A stretch of 64,000 bases of DNA from Geomonas limicola (GTDB taxonomy: Bacteria > Desulfobacterota > Desulfuromonadia > Geobacterales > Geobacteraceae). Shown here one piece after another: positions 9,423 through 18,311 of this stretch. The notes under the pieces are model-generated. The model had not been told where the DNA came from. It searched no databases and worked only from the letters and a program-made list of their open reading frames with translations. Numbering within the stretch: the first letter of the stretch is position 1; each line of letters starts with the position of its first letter. A program made the position numbers and the translations under genes. Where the stretch lies: contig NZ_BLXZ01000006.1 of NCBI RefSeq assembly GCF_014193675.1, positions 62,553 to 126,552 of the forward strand, given 5' to 3'.

Positions 9423-10040
9423 TTAGTTGGCAGGCCCCGCCGTCGCAATCAGCTGCCAGGAGGCGGTGTCAGGAACCAGGTAGATGCTGCCGAAACTGGG
9501 CTCCCCGGCGACAGCGAAACGCGCTTCGTAGAGGGCAGGCGTGGTCCCCGCCGGCGCCTCACCCAAAACGCTTGCCAGGAGCGTCGCCGCGTCTCCTTGC
9601 TGAAGACGGGGGATCGACGGGAGCAGGGGAGTGTGCAGTACTTCACCCAGGCCGTTGAGGCAGGCGGATGCCAGGATGTTGCCGACCTCCTGCAAGGCGG
9701 AGATCCCGAGCTCCGAGGGGGAGTCCGCGGCGAGGGGAGGCTCACCAAGCAGAAGCTCGAGGATGCGGCAGGTGCCTCGCCGGTTCAGCAGCACGAGGAA
9801 GTCCCCCGAGAGCTTGCCGATGATCTGCAGGCGCAGCAGCGTGGCCGTACCGGGCTCTGCCGACTCCGGCGCCGCTGCCAGAACCGCGCCGGTCGGATAC
9901 AGCTGCGGCGGCTCGCAGTGGACCGGAGTGCCGAGGAGCTGCTCCAGCGCGCTGCCGGCCTGCCGCAGGCCTGCAGCAACTGCGCGCACGTGGCTACGGA
10001 GCTGTGCCTGCTTTTCCTGGAACGTTTCCCGGGGACTCAT
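9423..10040 (-). CDS. CheC/CheX-like CheY-phosphate phosphatase
   Basis: 205 aa from the ATG at 10040. The motif SALQEVGNILASACLNGL (about residues 122-139) matches the SxxxExxN active-site helix of CheC/CheX phosphatases. I see one clear copy, as in CheX, where classical CheC has two. It is the last gene of the chemosensory operon, after cheA. An AAAGGAG precedes the start by about 12 bases, which is a little long. It probably resets phospho-CheY, replacing CheZ. Confidence 0.75.
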   Translation of the reverse strand: MSPRETFQEKQAQLRSHVRAVAAGLRQAGSALEQLLGTPVHCEPPQLYPTGAVLAAAPESAEPGTATLLRLQIIGKLSGDFLVLLNRRGTCRILELLLGEPPLAADSPSELGISALQEVGNILASACLNGLGEVLHTPLLPSIPRLQQGDAATLLASVLGEAPAGTTPALYEARFAVAGEPSFGSIYLVPDTASWQLIATAGPAN

Positions 10041-10167
10041 ATGCGTATCCAGCTCCTTTCGACAGCTGCAAGCTTCGGCTACAGGAGGATCCGTGGGGTC
10101 AGGAACGGAAGATTTGCCCGGGCCCACTCGACGGCAGGGGCCCACCGACGATCCTCCCGCCGTACGG

Positions 10168-11856
10168 TTACAGCAGGTCCGCGACGTCCAGCAGGGTGAT
10201 CAGTTCGCCGTCACCCAGGACGGCACCGCCGCCCAGGCCGGGGAGCTTCGAGAGCGGCCGCCCCAGGGGTTTGATGAAAAGTTCGTGCTGCCCCAAAAGC
10301 CGGTCCACCACGATGCCGACCCGGCGCCCCTTGGCCTCGGTCACGAAGAGCGGCACGATGCCGTCCGGGAAACGCCCCAAGGGGAGCCCCAGGGCCCGGT
10401 TCAGGCTCAAAAGCGGCAGCGCCTCGCCGTCCAGGTTGAAAACCGAACGGTTGCCGACCCGGGTCATCTGGTGGCGCCGCAACTCGACGGTGCGCAGGAC
10501 CGCGGTGACCGGCACCGCACCCTTGATGGGCCCGCACTGCACCACCAGCGCGTGGATGATGGCGATGGTCATGGGGAGGGCCAGGGTGAAGCGGGTCCCC
10601 TTGCCCGGTTCGCTCTCGATGGCCAGCGTGCCACCGAGTTTCTGGATCGAGGCGTTGACGGCGTCCATGCCAACGCCGCGCCCGGAGACGTCGGTCACCT
10701 CGCGCGCCGTGGAAAAACCGGGGATGCAGGAGAGCATGAGCGCCTGGCGCGGCGAGAGCTGGCTCGCCTCGTCGGGCGAGATGAGTCCCTTGCGGATCGC
10801 GGAGGCGATCATTCGCTCGGGGACCATGCCGCGGCCGTCGTCGCTCACGGTCACCAGCACGCGGTCCCGGTCCCGGGCCACCGAGAGCTTCACCACGCCG
10901 CGGGCCGGCTTGCCGGCAGCGACCCGCTCGGCGCTCTCCTCCATGCCGTGGTCCACGGCGTTACGCAGCATGTGGTTGATAGGATCGACCAGGCTCTCCA
11001 GGATGCTGCGGTCCAGGCCGATCTCGCGCCCCACGATCTCGAAGTGGAGCTCCTTGCCGCTTTTCTTGGCCAGCGCCCGCACCGAGCGCTGGAAACGGTC
11101 GACGATCGCCTCGAAGGGCATCAGGCGCACCTTCATCACCTCGTCGTGCAGGGCGCGCAACAGCTTCGCGGTCTCGCCCACCGCTTCGCCGAGTTGGGGG
11201 GAGGCGAGGTCGCGGTTGATGCTCAAGAGCCGGTTCTTGTTGGTGATGAGTTCGCCGGTCAGGTTGGCGAGGTGGTCCAGGAGCTCGGTCTTCACCCGGA
11301 CGCTGGTTACCTCGAGTTCCTTGGTACGCTCTGGCTCAACCGGCGTGGGAGGCGGCGTGCTCGGGACCGCGGGCTCGACAGCCGGTACGCTTGCCGCACT
11401 CGGCGTGGCCTGGGCCGGCGCCGGTTCTGCAGCCGAAGCAGCCGGGGCCGGATCCGCCGCCTTTCGGGGGGGAGGGGGGGGCGGTGTGTAGCCCGCCAGC
11501 CGGTCCGGCAGGTCTCCCGCCGGCGTGCGCGGCTCCCGGTCCGCTTCGAGATCGACCATCATCCGCTCGATCAGGTCGCTCCCCTCCAGAAGCAGGTCCG
11601 CCACCCCCGAGTCGAACACCAGCCCCATGTCGCGGACCCGCAGCATCAGGTCCTCCATGCGGTGCGCCACCTCGACGATGTCGCCGTACTCCATGGACGC
11701 AGCCATCCCTTTCAGGGAGTGGGCTCCCCGGAACAGGGTGTCGATCCCGGAACGGTCCTCGGGGGTCTCTTCGAGGCCTACCACGGTCTCGTTGATGGTC
11801 CTCAAGTACTCCCGGGCCTCGGACAGGAAGAGGCTGCGGTACTGCGACATGTCCAT
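10168..11856 (-). CDS. cheA: Chemotaxis histidine kinase CheA (no P2 domain)
   Basis: 562 aa. An Hpt domain at residues 1-110 has the phosphorylated histidine in GAHSLKG (about 46). A proline/alanine-rich linker (about 120-175) replaces the usual CheY-docking P2 domain. Then come the P3 dimerisation helices (about 185-245), the HATPase with HMLRNAVDHG, DDGRGM and GRGVGMDAV, and a C-terminal CheW-like P5. Shorter than enterobacterial CheA because of the missing P2. Two ATGs (11856, 11850) are possible, with GGGGGAT ahead. It receives signals through the MCP and CheW encoded just upstream and would phosphorylate the adjacent CheY. Confidence 0.93.
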   Translation of the reverse strand: MDMSQYRSLFLSEAREYLRTINETVVGLEETPEDRSGIDTLFRGAHSLKGMAASMEYGDIVEVAHRMEDLMLRVRDMGLVFDSGVADLLLEGSDLIERMMVDLEADREPRTPAGDLPDRLAGYTPPPPPPRKAADPAPAASAAEPAPAQATPSAASVPAVEPAVPSTPPPTPVEPERTKELEVTSVRVKTELLDHLANLTGELITNKNRLLSINRDLASPQLGEAVGETAKLLRALHDEVMKVRLMPFEAIVDRFQRSVRALAKKSGKELHFEIVGREIGLDRSILESLVDPINHMLRNAVDHGMEESAERVAAGKPARGVVKLSVARDRDRVLVTVSDDGRGMVPERMIASAIRKGLISPDEASQLSPRQALMLSCIPGFSTAREVTDVSGRGVGMDAVNASIQKLGGTLAIESEPGKGTRFTLALPMTIAIIHALVVQCGPIKGAVPVTAVLRTVELRRHQMTRVGNRSVFNLDGEALPLLSLNRALGLPLGRFPDGIVPLFVTEAKGRRVGIVVDRLLGQHELFIKPLGRPLSKLPGLGGGAVLGDGELITLLDVADLL

Positions 11857-11859
11857 GCG

Positions 11860-12225
11860 TTATCCCCCGCAGACGTCCCTGAGCACCTGGACCACGTGCT
11901 CGGGGTTGAAGGGCTTCAGGATGAATGCCTTGGCGCCGGCCAGGCTGGCCTCCTGGGCCATCGATTCCTGGCCCACCGCGCTGCACATGACCACGCGGGC
12001 CGCGGGGTCGAGCGCCATGATCTCCCCGAGCGCCTCGAGGCCGTTCTTGTTGGGCATCACGATGTCCAGGGTAACCAGCTCGGGCGCCTTTTCCCGAAAC
12101 CTTGCCACCGCCTCGTTGCCGTCGGCGGCTTCGGCGATGACCTGGTACCCCTGCTCTTCCAGCAGATCGCGCAGCATTTTTCTCATGAACAGCGAATCGT
12201 CGACAACCATGACCGTCGTGGCCAT
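11860..12225 (-). CDS. cheY: CheY-type single-domain response regulator
   Basis: 121 aa receiver domain only. Acidic pocket VVDDS, phospho-acceptor aspartate in LDIVMPNKNG (about residue 54), the switch region around VMCSA, and the conserved lysine in LKPF (about 105). It ends 3 bases before cheA begins, so they are co-transcribed. It is the probable output of this cluster; whether the target is a flagellar motor or another process cannot be read here. Confidence 0.92.
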   Translation of the reverse strand: MATTVMVVDDSLFMRKMLRDLLEEQGYQVIAEAADGNEAVARFREKAPELVTLDIVMPNKNGLEALGEIMALDPAARVVMCSAVGQESMAQEASLAGAKAFILKPFNPEHVVQVLRDVCGG

Positions 12226-12294
12226 TTACTCCTCCAGAAACTGCGCGTGATGCGTTTGACTGTATTTCCTGCCGGCGGCGGTGCTCCGTCCGGG

Positions 12295-12723
12295 TCAGGC
12301 CGCGCCGGCAAGCCCTTGCTCCAGGGCCTGGAGCAGCGTCTCCACCTTGACGAGCCGGTAGTTCCCCTGCGCCGTCTCGAGACGTTCGGTGCAGAGTGCG
12401 CCGTCACCGGCACTGCGTGCCAGGATGGTGGACGCCGGCACCACGGACTCGACCCCGTCTACCCAGAGTGCCAGGCCGGCCAGCCGCGGGTCGAGCACCA
12501 GGAACTTCCCCTGGCTGCGCGCCTGGCGCCCCTTGCCGAGGTAGAGCCCCAGGTCGACCAGCGCGGTGAGCGCCCCGTGAAAGTTGATGAGCCCCACGAA
12601 GTGCACGGGAGCCTTGGGGATCGGGTAGCTCTCGGAAGGCTCCATGACCTCGGCCACTTCCTGGAGTTCAAAGGCGTACCCTTCGCCGCGCACCGTGAAG
12701 AGGAGCAGGCGTTCCTCCATCAC
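12295..12723 (-). CDS. cheW: Chemotaxis coupling protein CheW
   Basis: 142 aa. CheW fold, beginning [20 protein letters not shown], with the hallmark [11 protein letters not shown] near residue 42. It links the MCP to CheA in the signalling array. Its start overlaps the stop of the MCP gene, and a 70-base gap separates it from cheY. Confidence 0.92.
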   Translation of the reverse strand: MMEERLLLFTVRGEGYAFELQEVAEVMEPSESYPIPKAPVHFVGLINFHGALTALVDLGLYLGKGRQARSQGKFLVLDPRLAGLALWVDGVESVVPASTILARSAGDGALCTERLETAQGNYRLVKVETLLQALEQGLAGAA

Positions 12724-14033
12724 ACCTCCTCGTCCGGCGGGGTGATGTCGACGGGGGTAACGGAGGGGGCGGAGTCGTCGAGCCGGAAGCGCTCCACCGA
12801 GTGCAGCAGCTCGTCGGCGAGTTTGGCGAGCTCCTGGGTCTGGTAGACCATCTCCTGCATGGCGGCGGACTGCTCTTCGGTGGCGGCGGAGACCTCCTCG
12901 GTGGATGCCGCGTTGTCCTCGGCGATCTTGGAGATCTCATCCATCATGGAGACCATCTTCTCGGCACCGGTGGTCTGCATCTGGGAGAGGTCGGCGATGG
13001 AGTTGGCGCGGCGCTCGGTCTCCACGACCGTGGCGAGGATCTGCTGGAACGAGTCGGCGGTGGTGTCCAGGTTCTTCTTGCCGGCACCTACGCTTTTCGA
13101 ACTTTCGGTGATGGTCTCCTGGAGCCGGCGGCTCTCCTGCTTGACCACGTCGATCATCTCCACGATGTCGGTCGCCGATTTTGCGCTGGTGTCCGCGAGC
13201 TTGCGCACCTCCTCGGCGACCACCCCGAACCCCTTGCCGGCCTCCCCGGCGCGGGCCGCCTCGATCGAGGCGTTGAGCGCGAGGAGGTTCGTCTGCCGGG
13301 CCAGATCGACGATGAAGTCCGCCACCTTCCCCACCTGCTGCAGCTTGGCGTTCAGATCCATGAACTGGATGCTGATCAGCTCGATCGAGTCGAAGAAGCT
13401 TTTCATGCGCATGAGCGAGTCGTTGGCGAGCTCGCCGCCGCGCTGGGCGGTGAAGCTGGTCTCGTGGGCGGCCTTGGCGGTCTCCTTGGCGCGGCGGGCC
13501 ACCAGGTCAACCGAAATCGCCATGTCGTGGATCACCTTGGAGGTCTTCGACACCATCTCGGCCTGGTTCTCGGCACCCAGCGAGATCTGCTCGATCGCCT
13601 GTGCCACCTCCTCGGTGGATGCGTTTACCTCGAGGGCCGAGGAGGAGAGGGTGCGGCTACTCTCGGAAACCCGCTCCGAGGTCGCGCGGATCTTGCGCAC
13701 CAGGGCGCGCAGGCTCTCCAGCATGGCGTTCACCGAGTGGGCCATGTCGTGGGTTTCGTCCGGGAAGCGGGAGCCGGGGATCTCCACGTCGCGGGCCAGG
13801 TCTCCCTGGCTGATCCCCTCGGTGGCGCCCCGCAAAAGCTGGATGTTCCGGGTGAAGCGCTTGGAGAAGAAGGAGCCGAGGATCAGGCCGATGGTGAGCG
13901 CGACCACGTAGGAGAGCACCTGGGTGAGCTCCGGGGCGTAGTCCAAAAGCTTCACCCAGCCCGGGATGAATGCCACGCAGGCGATGACGGCCAGGAACCC
14001 GAGGATGAATTTGTACCCGATCTGGATATACAT
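12720..14033 (-). CDS. Methyl-accepting chemotaxis protein without a periplasmic sensor domain
   Basis: 437 aa. Two membrane helices lie close together (about residues 8-25 and 38-54) with only a short loop between them, so no ligand-binding domain faces the periplasm. A HAMP-like segment follows (about 60-120), then a long coiled coil with the highly conserved tip [20 protein letters not shown]. No NWETF-type pentapeptide at the C-terminus. An AAAGGAG precedes the ATG by 10 bases. It may sense a membrane or cytoplasmic signal, or act through a partner protein. Confidence 0.92.
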   Translation of the reverse strand: MYIQIGYKFILGFLAVIACVAFIPGWVKLLDYAPELTQVLSYVVALTIGLILGSFFSKRFTRNIQLLRGATEGISQGDLARDVEIPGSRFPDETHDMAHSVNAMLESLRALVRKIRATSERVSESSRTLSSSALEVNASTEEVAQAIEQISLGAENQAEMVSKTSKVIHDMAISVDLVARRAKETAKAAHETSFTAQRGGELANDSLMRMKSFFDSIELISIQFMDLNAKLQQVGKVADFIVDLARQTNLLALNASIEAARAGEAGKGFGVVAEEVRKLADTSAKSATDIVEMIDVVKQESRRLQETITESSKSVGAGKKNLDTTADSFQQILATVVETERRANSIADLSQMQTTGAEKMVSMMDEISKIAEDNAASTEEVSAATEEQSAAMQEMVYQTQELAKLADELLHSVERFRLDDSAPSVTPVDITPPDEEV

Positions 14034-14126
14034 GGTCGACAGACTCCTTTAACTGAAAATCCCCTCAGGGGAGAGACAAACACAAGCGATAGTGGGTGGC
14101 AGATCTTGAGGCGTTGCGGCCCGAGG

Positions 14127-14957
14127 TCAGCTGACCCGGTAGATCCGCTCCACTGGACAGACGGTGCGGAACCGGCGCCGCGCCGAGGCGAAAAGCGACT
14201 CCGATTTGCCGAGCACCAGGACACCGCCCGGTCCCAGCGCGTCGGCGAAACGGTTCAGGATCATCTCCTGGCGGCTGCGCTCGAAGTAGATCAGGACGTT
14301 GCGGCACAGGATGACGTCGCAGGGAGCTGCGGCCGGCTCGTCGTTCAGGTCGGCGCGGCTGAAGTCCACCAGCGCGCGGATCTCCGGGCTCAGCCGGTAG
14401 CGCTCCCCCTCGCGGCTGAACCAGCGCCGCAGCAGGTCCTGCGGTACTTCGTTCAGGCGGTCCGCATGGTAGAGGGCCTGCCGGGCCTGCTCCAGGGTGG
14501 TGGCATCCACGTCGCTCGCCTCGATCTTCACCTCACCCTGCTGCACCAGTTCGGGAAACTGCTCCTTCATGATGAGCGCGAGGCTGTAGGGCTCTTCGCC
14601 GCTGGCGCACCCCACGCTTGCCACGCGGATCCCCCGGTCCAGGCAGCGCTCGCGTAACACCTGCGGCAGGATCTCGTAGGCCAGCTTCTCGAAGGTCGAG
14701 GGATTCCTGAAAAAATGGGAGACGTGGATGGTAAGCACCCGCAAAAGGTGGTCCAGCTCGGTACTGTTGCGGGTAAGCAGGGCGCCGTAGGCCTCTGCGG
14801 AGGGGGACTGGGTGGCACGCACACGGATGCCGATGCGCCGTTTGACGCACTTGTCCTTGTAGCCGTCAAGGCTAAAGCCGCAGCGGTCCTTGAGGATCCT
14901 TCCGATGGTGTCGAAGGTTTCCCGGGAGATATCTTCCGGATCGATGGCGCGCGGCAT
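14127..14957 (-). CDS. cheR: Chemotaxis receptor methyltransferase CheR
   Basis: About 276 aa. An N-terminal helical domain (SRETFDTIGRILKDRCGF) is followed by the SAM-binding fold with VGCASGEEPYSLAL (about residue 110) and DVILCRNVLIYF. It methylates glutamates of MCPs. The start is 14957 or 14966; neither has a clear Shine-Dalgarno. First gene of the chemosensory operon. No cheB or cheD is present in the cluster, which is unusual beside a cheR. Confidence 0.9.
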   Translation of the reverse strand: MPRAIDPEDISRETFDTIGRILKDRCGFSLDGYKDKCVKRRIGIRVRATQSPSAEAYGALLTRNSTELDHLLRVLTIHVSHFFRNPSTFEKLAYEILPQVLRERCLDRGIRVASVGCASGEEPYSLALIMKEQFPELVQQGEVKIEASDVDATTLEQARQALYHADRLNEVPQDLLRRWFSREGERYRLSPEIRALVDFSRADLNDEPAAAPCDVILCRNVLIYFERSRQEMILNRFADALGPGGVLVLGKSESLFASARRRFRTVCPVERIYRVS

Positions 14958-15149
14958 GATCAGCATGCGGTGGGGCCATCTGGGGCGGGCGCCAAATGGC
15001 GCGTGCCGGGTGCGGTGGGGGACATCGGGAACCTCTTCATGGGCGCCGGCTGGAGTCAGGAATCCATAGCAAATTGCAGGGGAAAAGTCAATTGCGGCGC
15101 TGGTAAGAGGCTCTTCGGCAGGAACGAGGTTAATGTTGAGGACCGCGAT

Positions 15150-15172
15150 TCCCTCTCCCCTTGGGAGAGGGG
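15150..15172. repeat. Dispersed GC-rich palindrome, family 1
   Basis: Short palindrome of the CCCTCTCC...GGAGAGGG type that recurs between genes in this window. It lies just upstream of cheR. Confidence 0.6.
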
Positions 15173-15195
15173 CGTTGCGGATCAGGTCGCATAAC

Positions 15196-15224
15196 AAAAG
15201 CCCCGCCGGAAGAGCGGGGCTTTT
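15196..15224 (-). terminator. Terminator of the aminotransferase gene
   Basis: Stem AAAAGCCCCGC with its complement and a 7-base loop. The A and T tracts on both sides make it potentially bidirectional. Confidence 0.88.
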
Positions 15225-15249
15225 GCAGGTCAGACGACGCCGGCTCCCG

Positions 15250-16554
15250 CTAGGAAGCCAGGTACTGGGCGATCTTTTCGGTGAGGGTGCCGTAGATGCG
15301 GCGGCACTCGCTTTCATCACGCTCCAAAAGGGTGACCCGGAAACCCAGCAGGTTCGTGTTGAAGGAGGAGAGCGGCACCACGCAGATGCCGGTGTGGGCC
15401 AGCACGTAGTAGACGAAACGCTTGTCGGGCGCCACGCCCGGCTGGTTCACGATCCCCTCCACCAGCTCGCGCACCTCGTTGTTCTCGATGGGGAGCGACT
15501 GGCGGCTGTTCAGCACCCCTTCCTTGAAGGGGACCGCCATGTAGAAGGCGCCGTTGGTGCGGTTCACCGCCAGCCCCGGCACCTTCTTCAGCGCGTCATA
15601 GGTGATATTGCTCATCCGCTCGTAGCGTTCGATGCGCTCCTTGAGGTAGACCTGGTACTGGGGGTGCTTCATGATGGCCGGCAGGCAGCGCTGGGGGAGC
15701 GTCGTGGAGCAGACCTCGTTCATCTTGGAGGAGAGGATCGCGTTGACGAACTTCTTGAAGCGCGGGTCGCGGTCGCCGTTGTAGACCTCGATCCAGCCGC
15801 AGCGCGAGCCGGGCCAGGGGAGTTCCTTGGAGATCCCTTTCATGGCGATGGCCGGCACGTCGCCGATCACGTCCGAGATGGGGACGGTCTTCTCGCCGTT
15901 GTAGACGATGTTGGAGTAGACCTCGTCGGCGATGATGAAAAGGTCGTAGGCCTTGGCAATGGCGACGATCTGCTTCAGGACCTCGACGGGGTAGACCATG
16001 CCGGTCGGGTTGTCCGGGTTGATGATCATGATCCCGGAGATCTGCGGGTTGTACTTTACGTGACACTCCAGGTCTTCCATGTCCGGGTACCAGTTGTCCT
16101 CCGGCTTCAGGCGGTAGCAGACGGGAATGGCGTTGGCGTGGGAAGCCTCGCCGATGGAGTGGGTGGTGTAGGTGGGCGAGGGCATCAGGACGCGGCTCTC
16201 GGCGCGCAGGTTGCCGTACACCTTGGCGATGGCGTCGCCCAGGCCGTTGAAGAAGATGATGTCGTCGGGGGTGATCTGGGCGCCGCCACGGGCGTTGGTG
16301 AGGCTGCAGACGAACTCGCGGGTTTCCAGGACGCCGCGGGTCGGGCAGTAGGCGTAACTGTCGTCTTCCATCGCGGCGTGCGCCACGATCTCCTTCATCC
16401 AGGCGGGGATCACCTCGCCTTTCACGATCGGGTCGCCGATGTTCTCCCAGTTGATCTTCACCCCGAAACGCTGGACTTTCTCGGCGACGTTGACGATGTT
16501 CCTGATTTCGTAAGTCAGTTCTCCGGCTCCGGGAGCCACAATGTCGTTACGCAT
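15250..16554 (-). CDS. PLP-dependent class I/II aminotransferase, probably alanine-forming
   Basis: 434 aa. Fold-type I aminotransferase: NPDNPTG (about residue 190), ADEVYS, and the PLP lysine in SKELPWPGSRCGW (about 250). The family includes alanine and aspartate aminotransferases, and substrate is not decided by these motifs. The upstream leader encodes a short peptide with four alanine codons in a row followed by a terminator hairpin, which points to alanine synthesis (glutamate-pyruvate transamination). GGGGGAAAAC precedes the start. Terminator close downstream, so it is probably monocistronic. Confidence 0.88.
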   Translation of the reverse strand: MRNDIVAPGAGELTYEIRNIVNVAEKVQRFGVKINWENIGDPIVKGEVIPAWMKEIVAHAAMEDDSYAYCPTRGVLETREFVCSLTNARGGAQITPDDIIFFNGLGDAIAKVYGNLRAESRVLMPSPTYTTHSIGEASHANAIPVCYRLKPEDNWYPDMEDLECHVKYNPQISGIMIINPDNPTGMVYPVEVLKQIVAIAKAYDLFIIADEVYSNIVYNGEKTVPISDVIGDVPAIAMKGISKELPWPGSRCGWIEVYNGDRDPRFKKFVNAILSSKMNEVCSTTLPQRCLPAIMKHPQYQVYLKERIERYERMSNITYDALKKVPGLAVNRTNGAFYMAVPFKEGVLNSRQSLPIENNEVRELVEGIVNQPGVAPDKRFVYYVLAHTGICVVPLSSFNTNLLGFRVTLLERDESECRRIYGTLTEKIAQYLAS

Positions 16555-16617
16555 CTCTGTTTTCCCCCATGAAACATTGATTTGGTATTTGTGAATTTTA
16601 AAAAGCTGTTACAACGT

Positions 16618-16648
16618 AAAAAGGCCGCGGGGGTCCCCCACGGCCTTT
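16618..16648 (-). terminator. Leader (attenuator) terminator before the aminotransferase
   Basis: On the minus strand AAAGGCCGTGGGGG pairs with its near-perfect complement, followed by T5. It sits between the leader peptide and the aminotransferase start, so it would end transcription early unless disrupted. An AT-rich hairpin (TCAAAA/TTTTGA) precedes it. Confidence 0.8.
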
Positions 16649-16687
16649 AGTCAAAATTCTAGTTTTGAATCAGCAGTGGCGGCTCCG

Positions 16688-16753
16688 TTAAGGTTTGGCC
16701 GCTGCTGCCGACGAATGGACGCTGCCACTCAATGTAACGCTGTTCGTATTCAT
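16688..16753 (-). CDS. Alanine-codon leader peptide of an attenuator
   Basis: 21 codons: MNTNSVTLSGSVHSS followed by AAAAKP and a TAA stop. The alanine codons (GCA GCA GCG GCC) lie inside the 5' arm of a hairpin whose 3' arm (GCCG, 3-base bulge, CTGCTG) follows the stop. A terminator hairpin lies 40 bases further on. This is the classical layout of amino acid attenuators. There is no Shine-Dalgarno; the predicted transcription start is only a few bases from the ATG, so it could be leaderless. The peptide itself should have no function besides ribosome sensing. Confidence 0.68.
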   Translation of the reverse strand: MNTNSVTLSGSVHSSAAAAKP

Positions 16754-16761
16754 GGCTTAAT

Positions 16762-16790
16762 CGAATATCATGTGGTCGGTGGAAAGTCAA
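16762..16790 (-). promoter_or_regulatory. Probable promoter of the leader peptide and aminotransferase
   Basis: Minus strand TTGACT (16785-16790), 17-base spacer, TATTCG (16762-16767). The -35 is good and the -10 weak. Confidence 0.45.
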
Positions 16791-16811
16791 CGATTTTGTC
16801 GGCGAAAAAAA

Positions 16812-17366
16812 TCAGGGGGAAACGGTGAGGCGACCGTCGACGTCGCGCCAGCGCAGCCACCCCGCCGGGCGCTCCAGACGAGCCCAATCCTCGGTGACCT
16901 GGACGATACGCACCTGCTGGTCCCGGGTCACGTTCCCCGCGTCGGCGCTCCCGTCACGCGGGGCTCCTTTGAGAGCGTAGAGGTTTTTCTTGAGACCGGG
17001 AAGCACCTTCACCTGGCGGCCGGTGAGGTAGTCGTCCCAGCTGCGGTACTCCCAGTTGCGCGCACCCTCGACCCAGCCGGAGCGTCCGGCATCGTCCCAG
17101 GCGAGTTTGAGCCAGCCCCCCTTGGTGGCGTACACGGCGAGGACCGGCTGTTCCCGGTCGCCGGAAAGGCGCGGCAGTGCGGCGAGGTCGAGTTCGGCCA
17201 GGCGCTGCACCCCGGGCTCCGCGTAGAAGGGGAGGGGACTGGGCTCCGCCCCCGGCGCACCCTGGGCGAGAAGCACGCCGCAACCGCTGTAGGGGCGCAG
17301 GGGAGCCGCGGCCCAGGCGGTCGCAGCGATGAGGATCAGGAGTGTAAGAGAAACGAGGTATCGCAT
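16812..17366 (-). CDS. Exported SH3-like hypothetical protein
   Basis: 184 aa with a signal peptide (MRYLVSLTLLILIAATAWAA). The mature part has SH3b-like features: a first unit around AVYATKGGWLKLAWDDAGRS and a second around VRIVQVTEDWARLERP, each ending in a GW/W-containing turn (GWVEG, GWLRW). Such domains usually bind peptidoglycan or act as periplasmic scaffolds; no catalytic domain is attached. It begins 4 bases after the end of the wbuC-like gene and has no clear Shine-Dalgarno, so it is probably read through from the upstream genes. Confidence 0.7.
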   Translation of the reverse strand: MRYLVSLTLLILIAATAWAAAPLRPYSGCGVLLAQGAPGAEPSPLPFYAEPGVQRLAELDLAALPRLSGDREQPVLAVYATKGGWLKLAWDDAGRSGWVEGARNWEYRSWDDYLTGRQVKVLPGLKKNLYALKGAPRDGSADAGNVTRDQQVRIVQVTEDWARLERPAGWLRWRDVDGRLTVSP

Positions 17367-17370
17367 CGGT

Positions 17371-17838
17371 CTAGGCGAACAGCGCGGCGAGGCGCTCCAG
17401 GTAGCCGGCGGCCTCGGCGCTCCCCTCTTCGGGGGCGAACTCCCCCTTCTCCCCGGCGGCCAGCGGCAGGTAGGGGCCGGCCTTGGCCTCGAAGAAGATG
17501 GTGCCGGGTTCCAGCGAGACCGCGGTGTGGAAGGTGCCGTGGGGGACGTCTGCCGCGAGCTTGTCCCCGCAGGCCTCGAGCAACACGCTCTCGAGGATCG
17601 TCCCCGCCTCGTCGAAGGTGACCACGCCGAGACGGCCGCGCAGGCAGACGAAGGTCTCGTCCTTTTCGGGATCGAGGTGGCGGTGCGGCCTGATGAAGGT
17701 GCCGGGTTCGATGGCGTTCAACAGGCGGTGGCAGCGGGATGCGTCGCTTTGGTGCAGGTTGTGGTTCTTCCTCAGACGGTGAGCGCTGCGGGCCTGGGCG
17801 CTCACCTGGTCCAGGAGGTTTCGATCGACGATCTGCAT
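17371..17838 (-). CDS. WbuC-family cupin metalloprotein
   Basis: 155 aa. Single cupin barrel with PHRHLDPEKDETFVCLRG (His-x-His and Glu metal ligands, about residues 51-68), VPHGTFHTAV and GTIFFEAKAGPY, the typical WbuC-like sequence. Members are found in polysaccharide clusters and elsewhere; the reaction is unknown. The ATG overlaps by one base the stop of the VOC gene upstream, so the two are coupled. Confidence 0.82.
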   Translation of the reverse strand: MQIVDRNLLDQVSAQARSAHRLRKNHNLHQSDASRCHRLLNAIEPGTFIRPHRHLDPEKDETFVCLRGRLGVVTFDEAGTILESVLLEACGDKLAADVPHGTFHTAVSLEPGTIFFEAKAGPYLPLAAGEKGEFAPEEGSAEAAGYLERLAALFA

Positions 17839-18191
17839 TACCCCTCCACCAGGGCGTACTCGTTGCCGTCGGGGTCGGCGATTACGGCCATCTTCCCCCA
17901 GGGGGTGATTTCCAGGGGCTCGGTGAAACGGGCCCCTTTTTCCTGCAGGCGGGAGCAGAACTCCTCGAGCCCCTTTACGGTGAAGGTGATTCCGGTGTGA
18001 CGCCCGACCAGCTTCTGGGCGTCTTCGTGCAAAGCCGTGGCGATCCCCAGCGTGGTTCCCTGCCCGGTCAAAAACTCCATCATGAACTCGGTCTCCTGCC
18101 CGGCAGGGAGCCCCAGCCATTCCCGGTAAAAGGTGCGCGCTGCGGGAAAATCGCGAACGAAAACCACCACGTTCTTTATTTTTTCTACCAT
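17838..18191 (-). CDS. VOC (glyoxalase/bleomycin-resistance fold) protein
   Basis: 117 aa, a single VOC module: KNVVVFVRDFPAARTFYREW at the N-terminus, GITFTVKGLEEF, and PWGKMAVIADPDGNEYALVE at the C-terminus, which carries the family's terminal glutamate ligand. VOC proteins coordinate a metal in many unrelated reactions, so no substrate is assigned. First gene of a three-gene minus-strand set with the cupin and SH3-like proteins, divergent from the thiolase-like gene across a 120-base gap. Confidence 0.8.
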   Translation of the reverse strand: MVEKIKNVVVFVRDFPAARTFYREWLGLPAGQETEFMMEFLTGQGTTLGIATALHEDAQKLVGRHTGITFTVKGLEEFCSRLQEKGARFTEPLEITPWGKMAVIADPDGNEYALVEG

Positions 18192-18311
18192 GAGGACCAC
18201 CTTCGATGATATGTTGTGACAGCGTTTTAATACATAGCAGAGAGGGCCGGCGCTGGCAAGAGTTATTGAGCCGCGCCAGCGCGCCAGGCGCGCCCTCGGC
18301 AGGAGGGTATC

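Noticed and set aside
9631..12846. A 1071-residue open frame on the plus strand
   Set aside because: It lies wholly antisense to the che operon, has no ribosome binding site and shows low-complexity His/Gly/Arg content typical of GC-rich shadow frames.
12801..14657. A 618-residue plus-strand frame
   Set aside because: Antisense to mcp and cheR; the real genes have clear chemotaxis motifs and ribosome binding sites.
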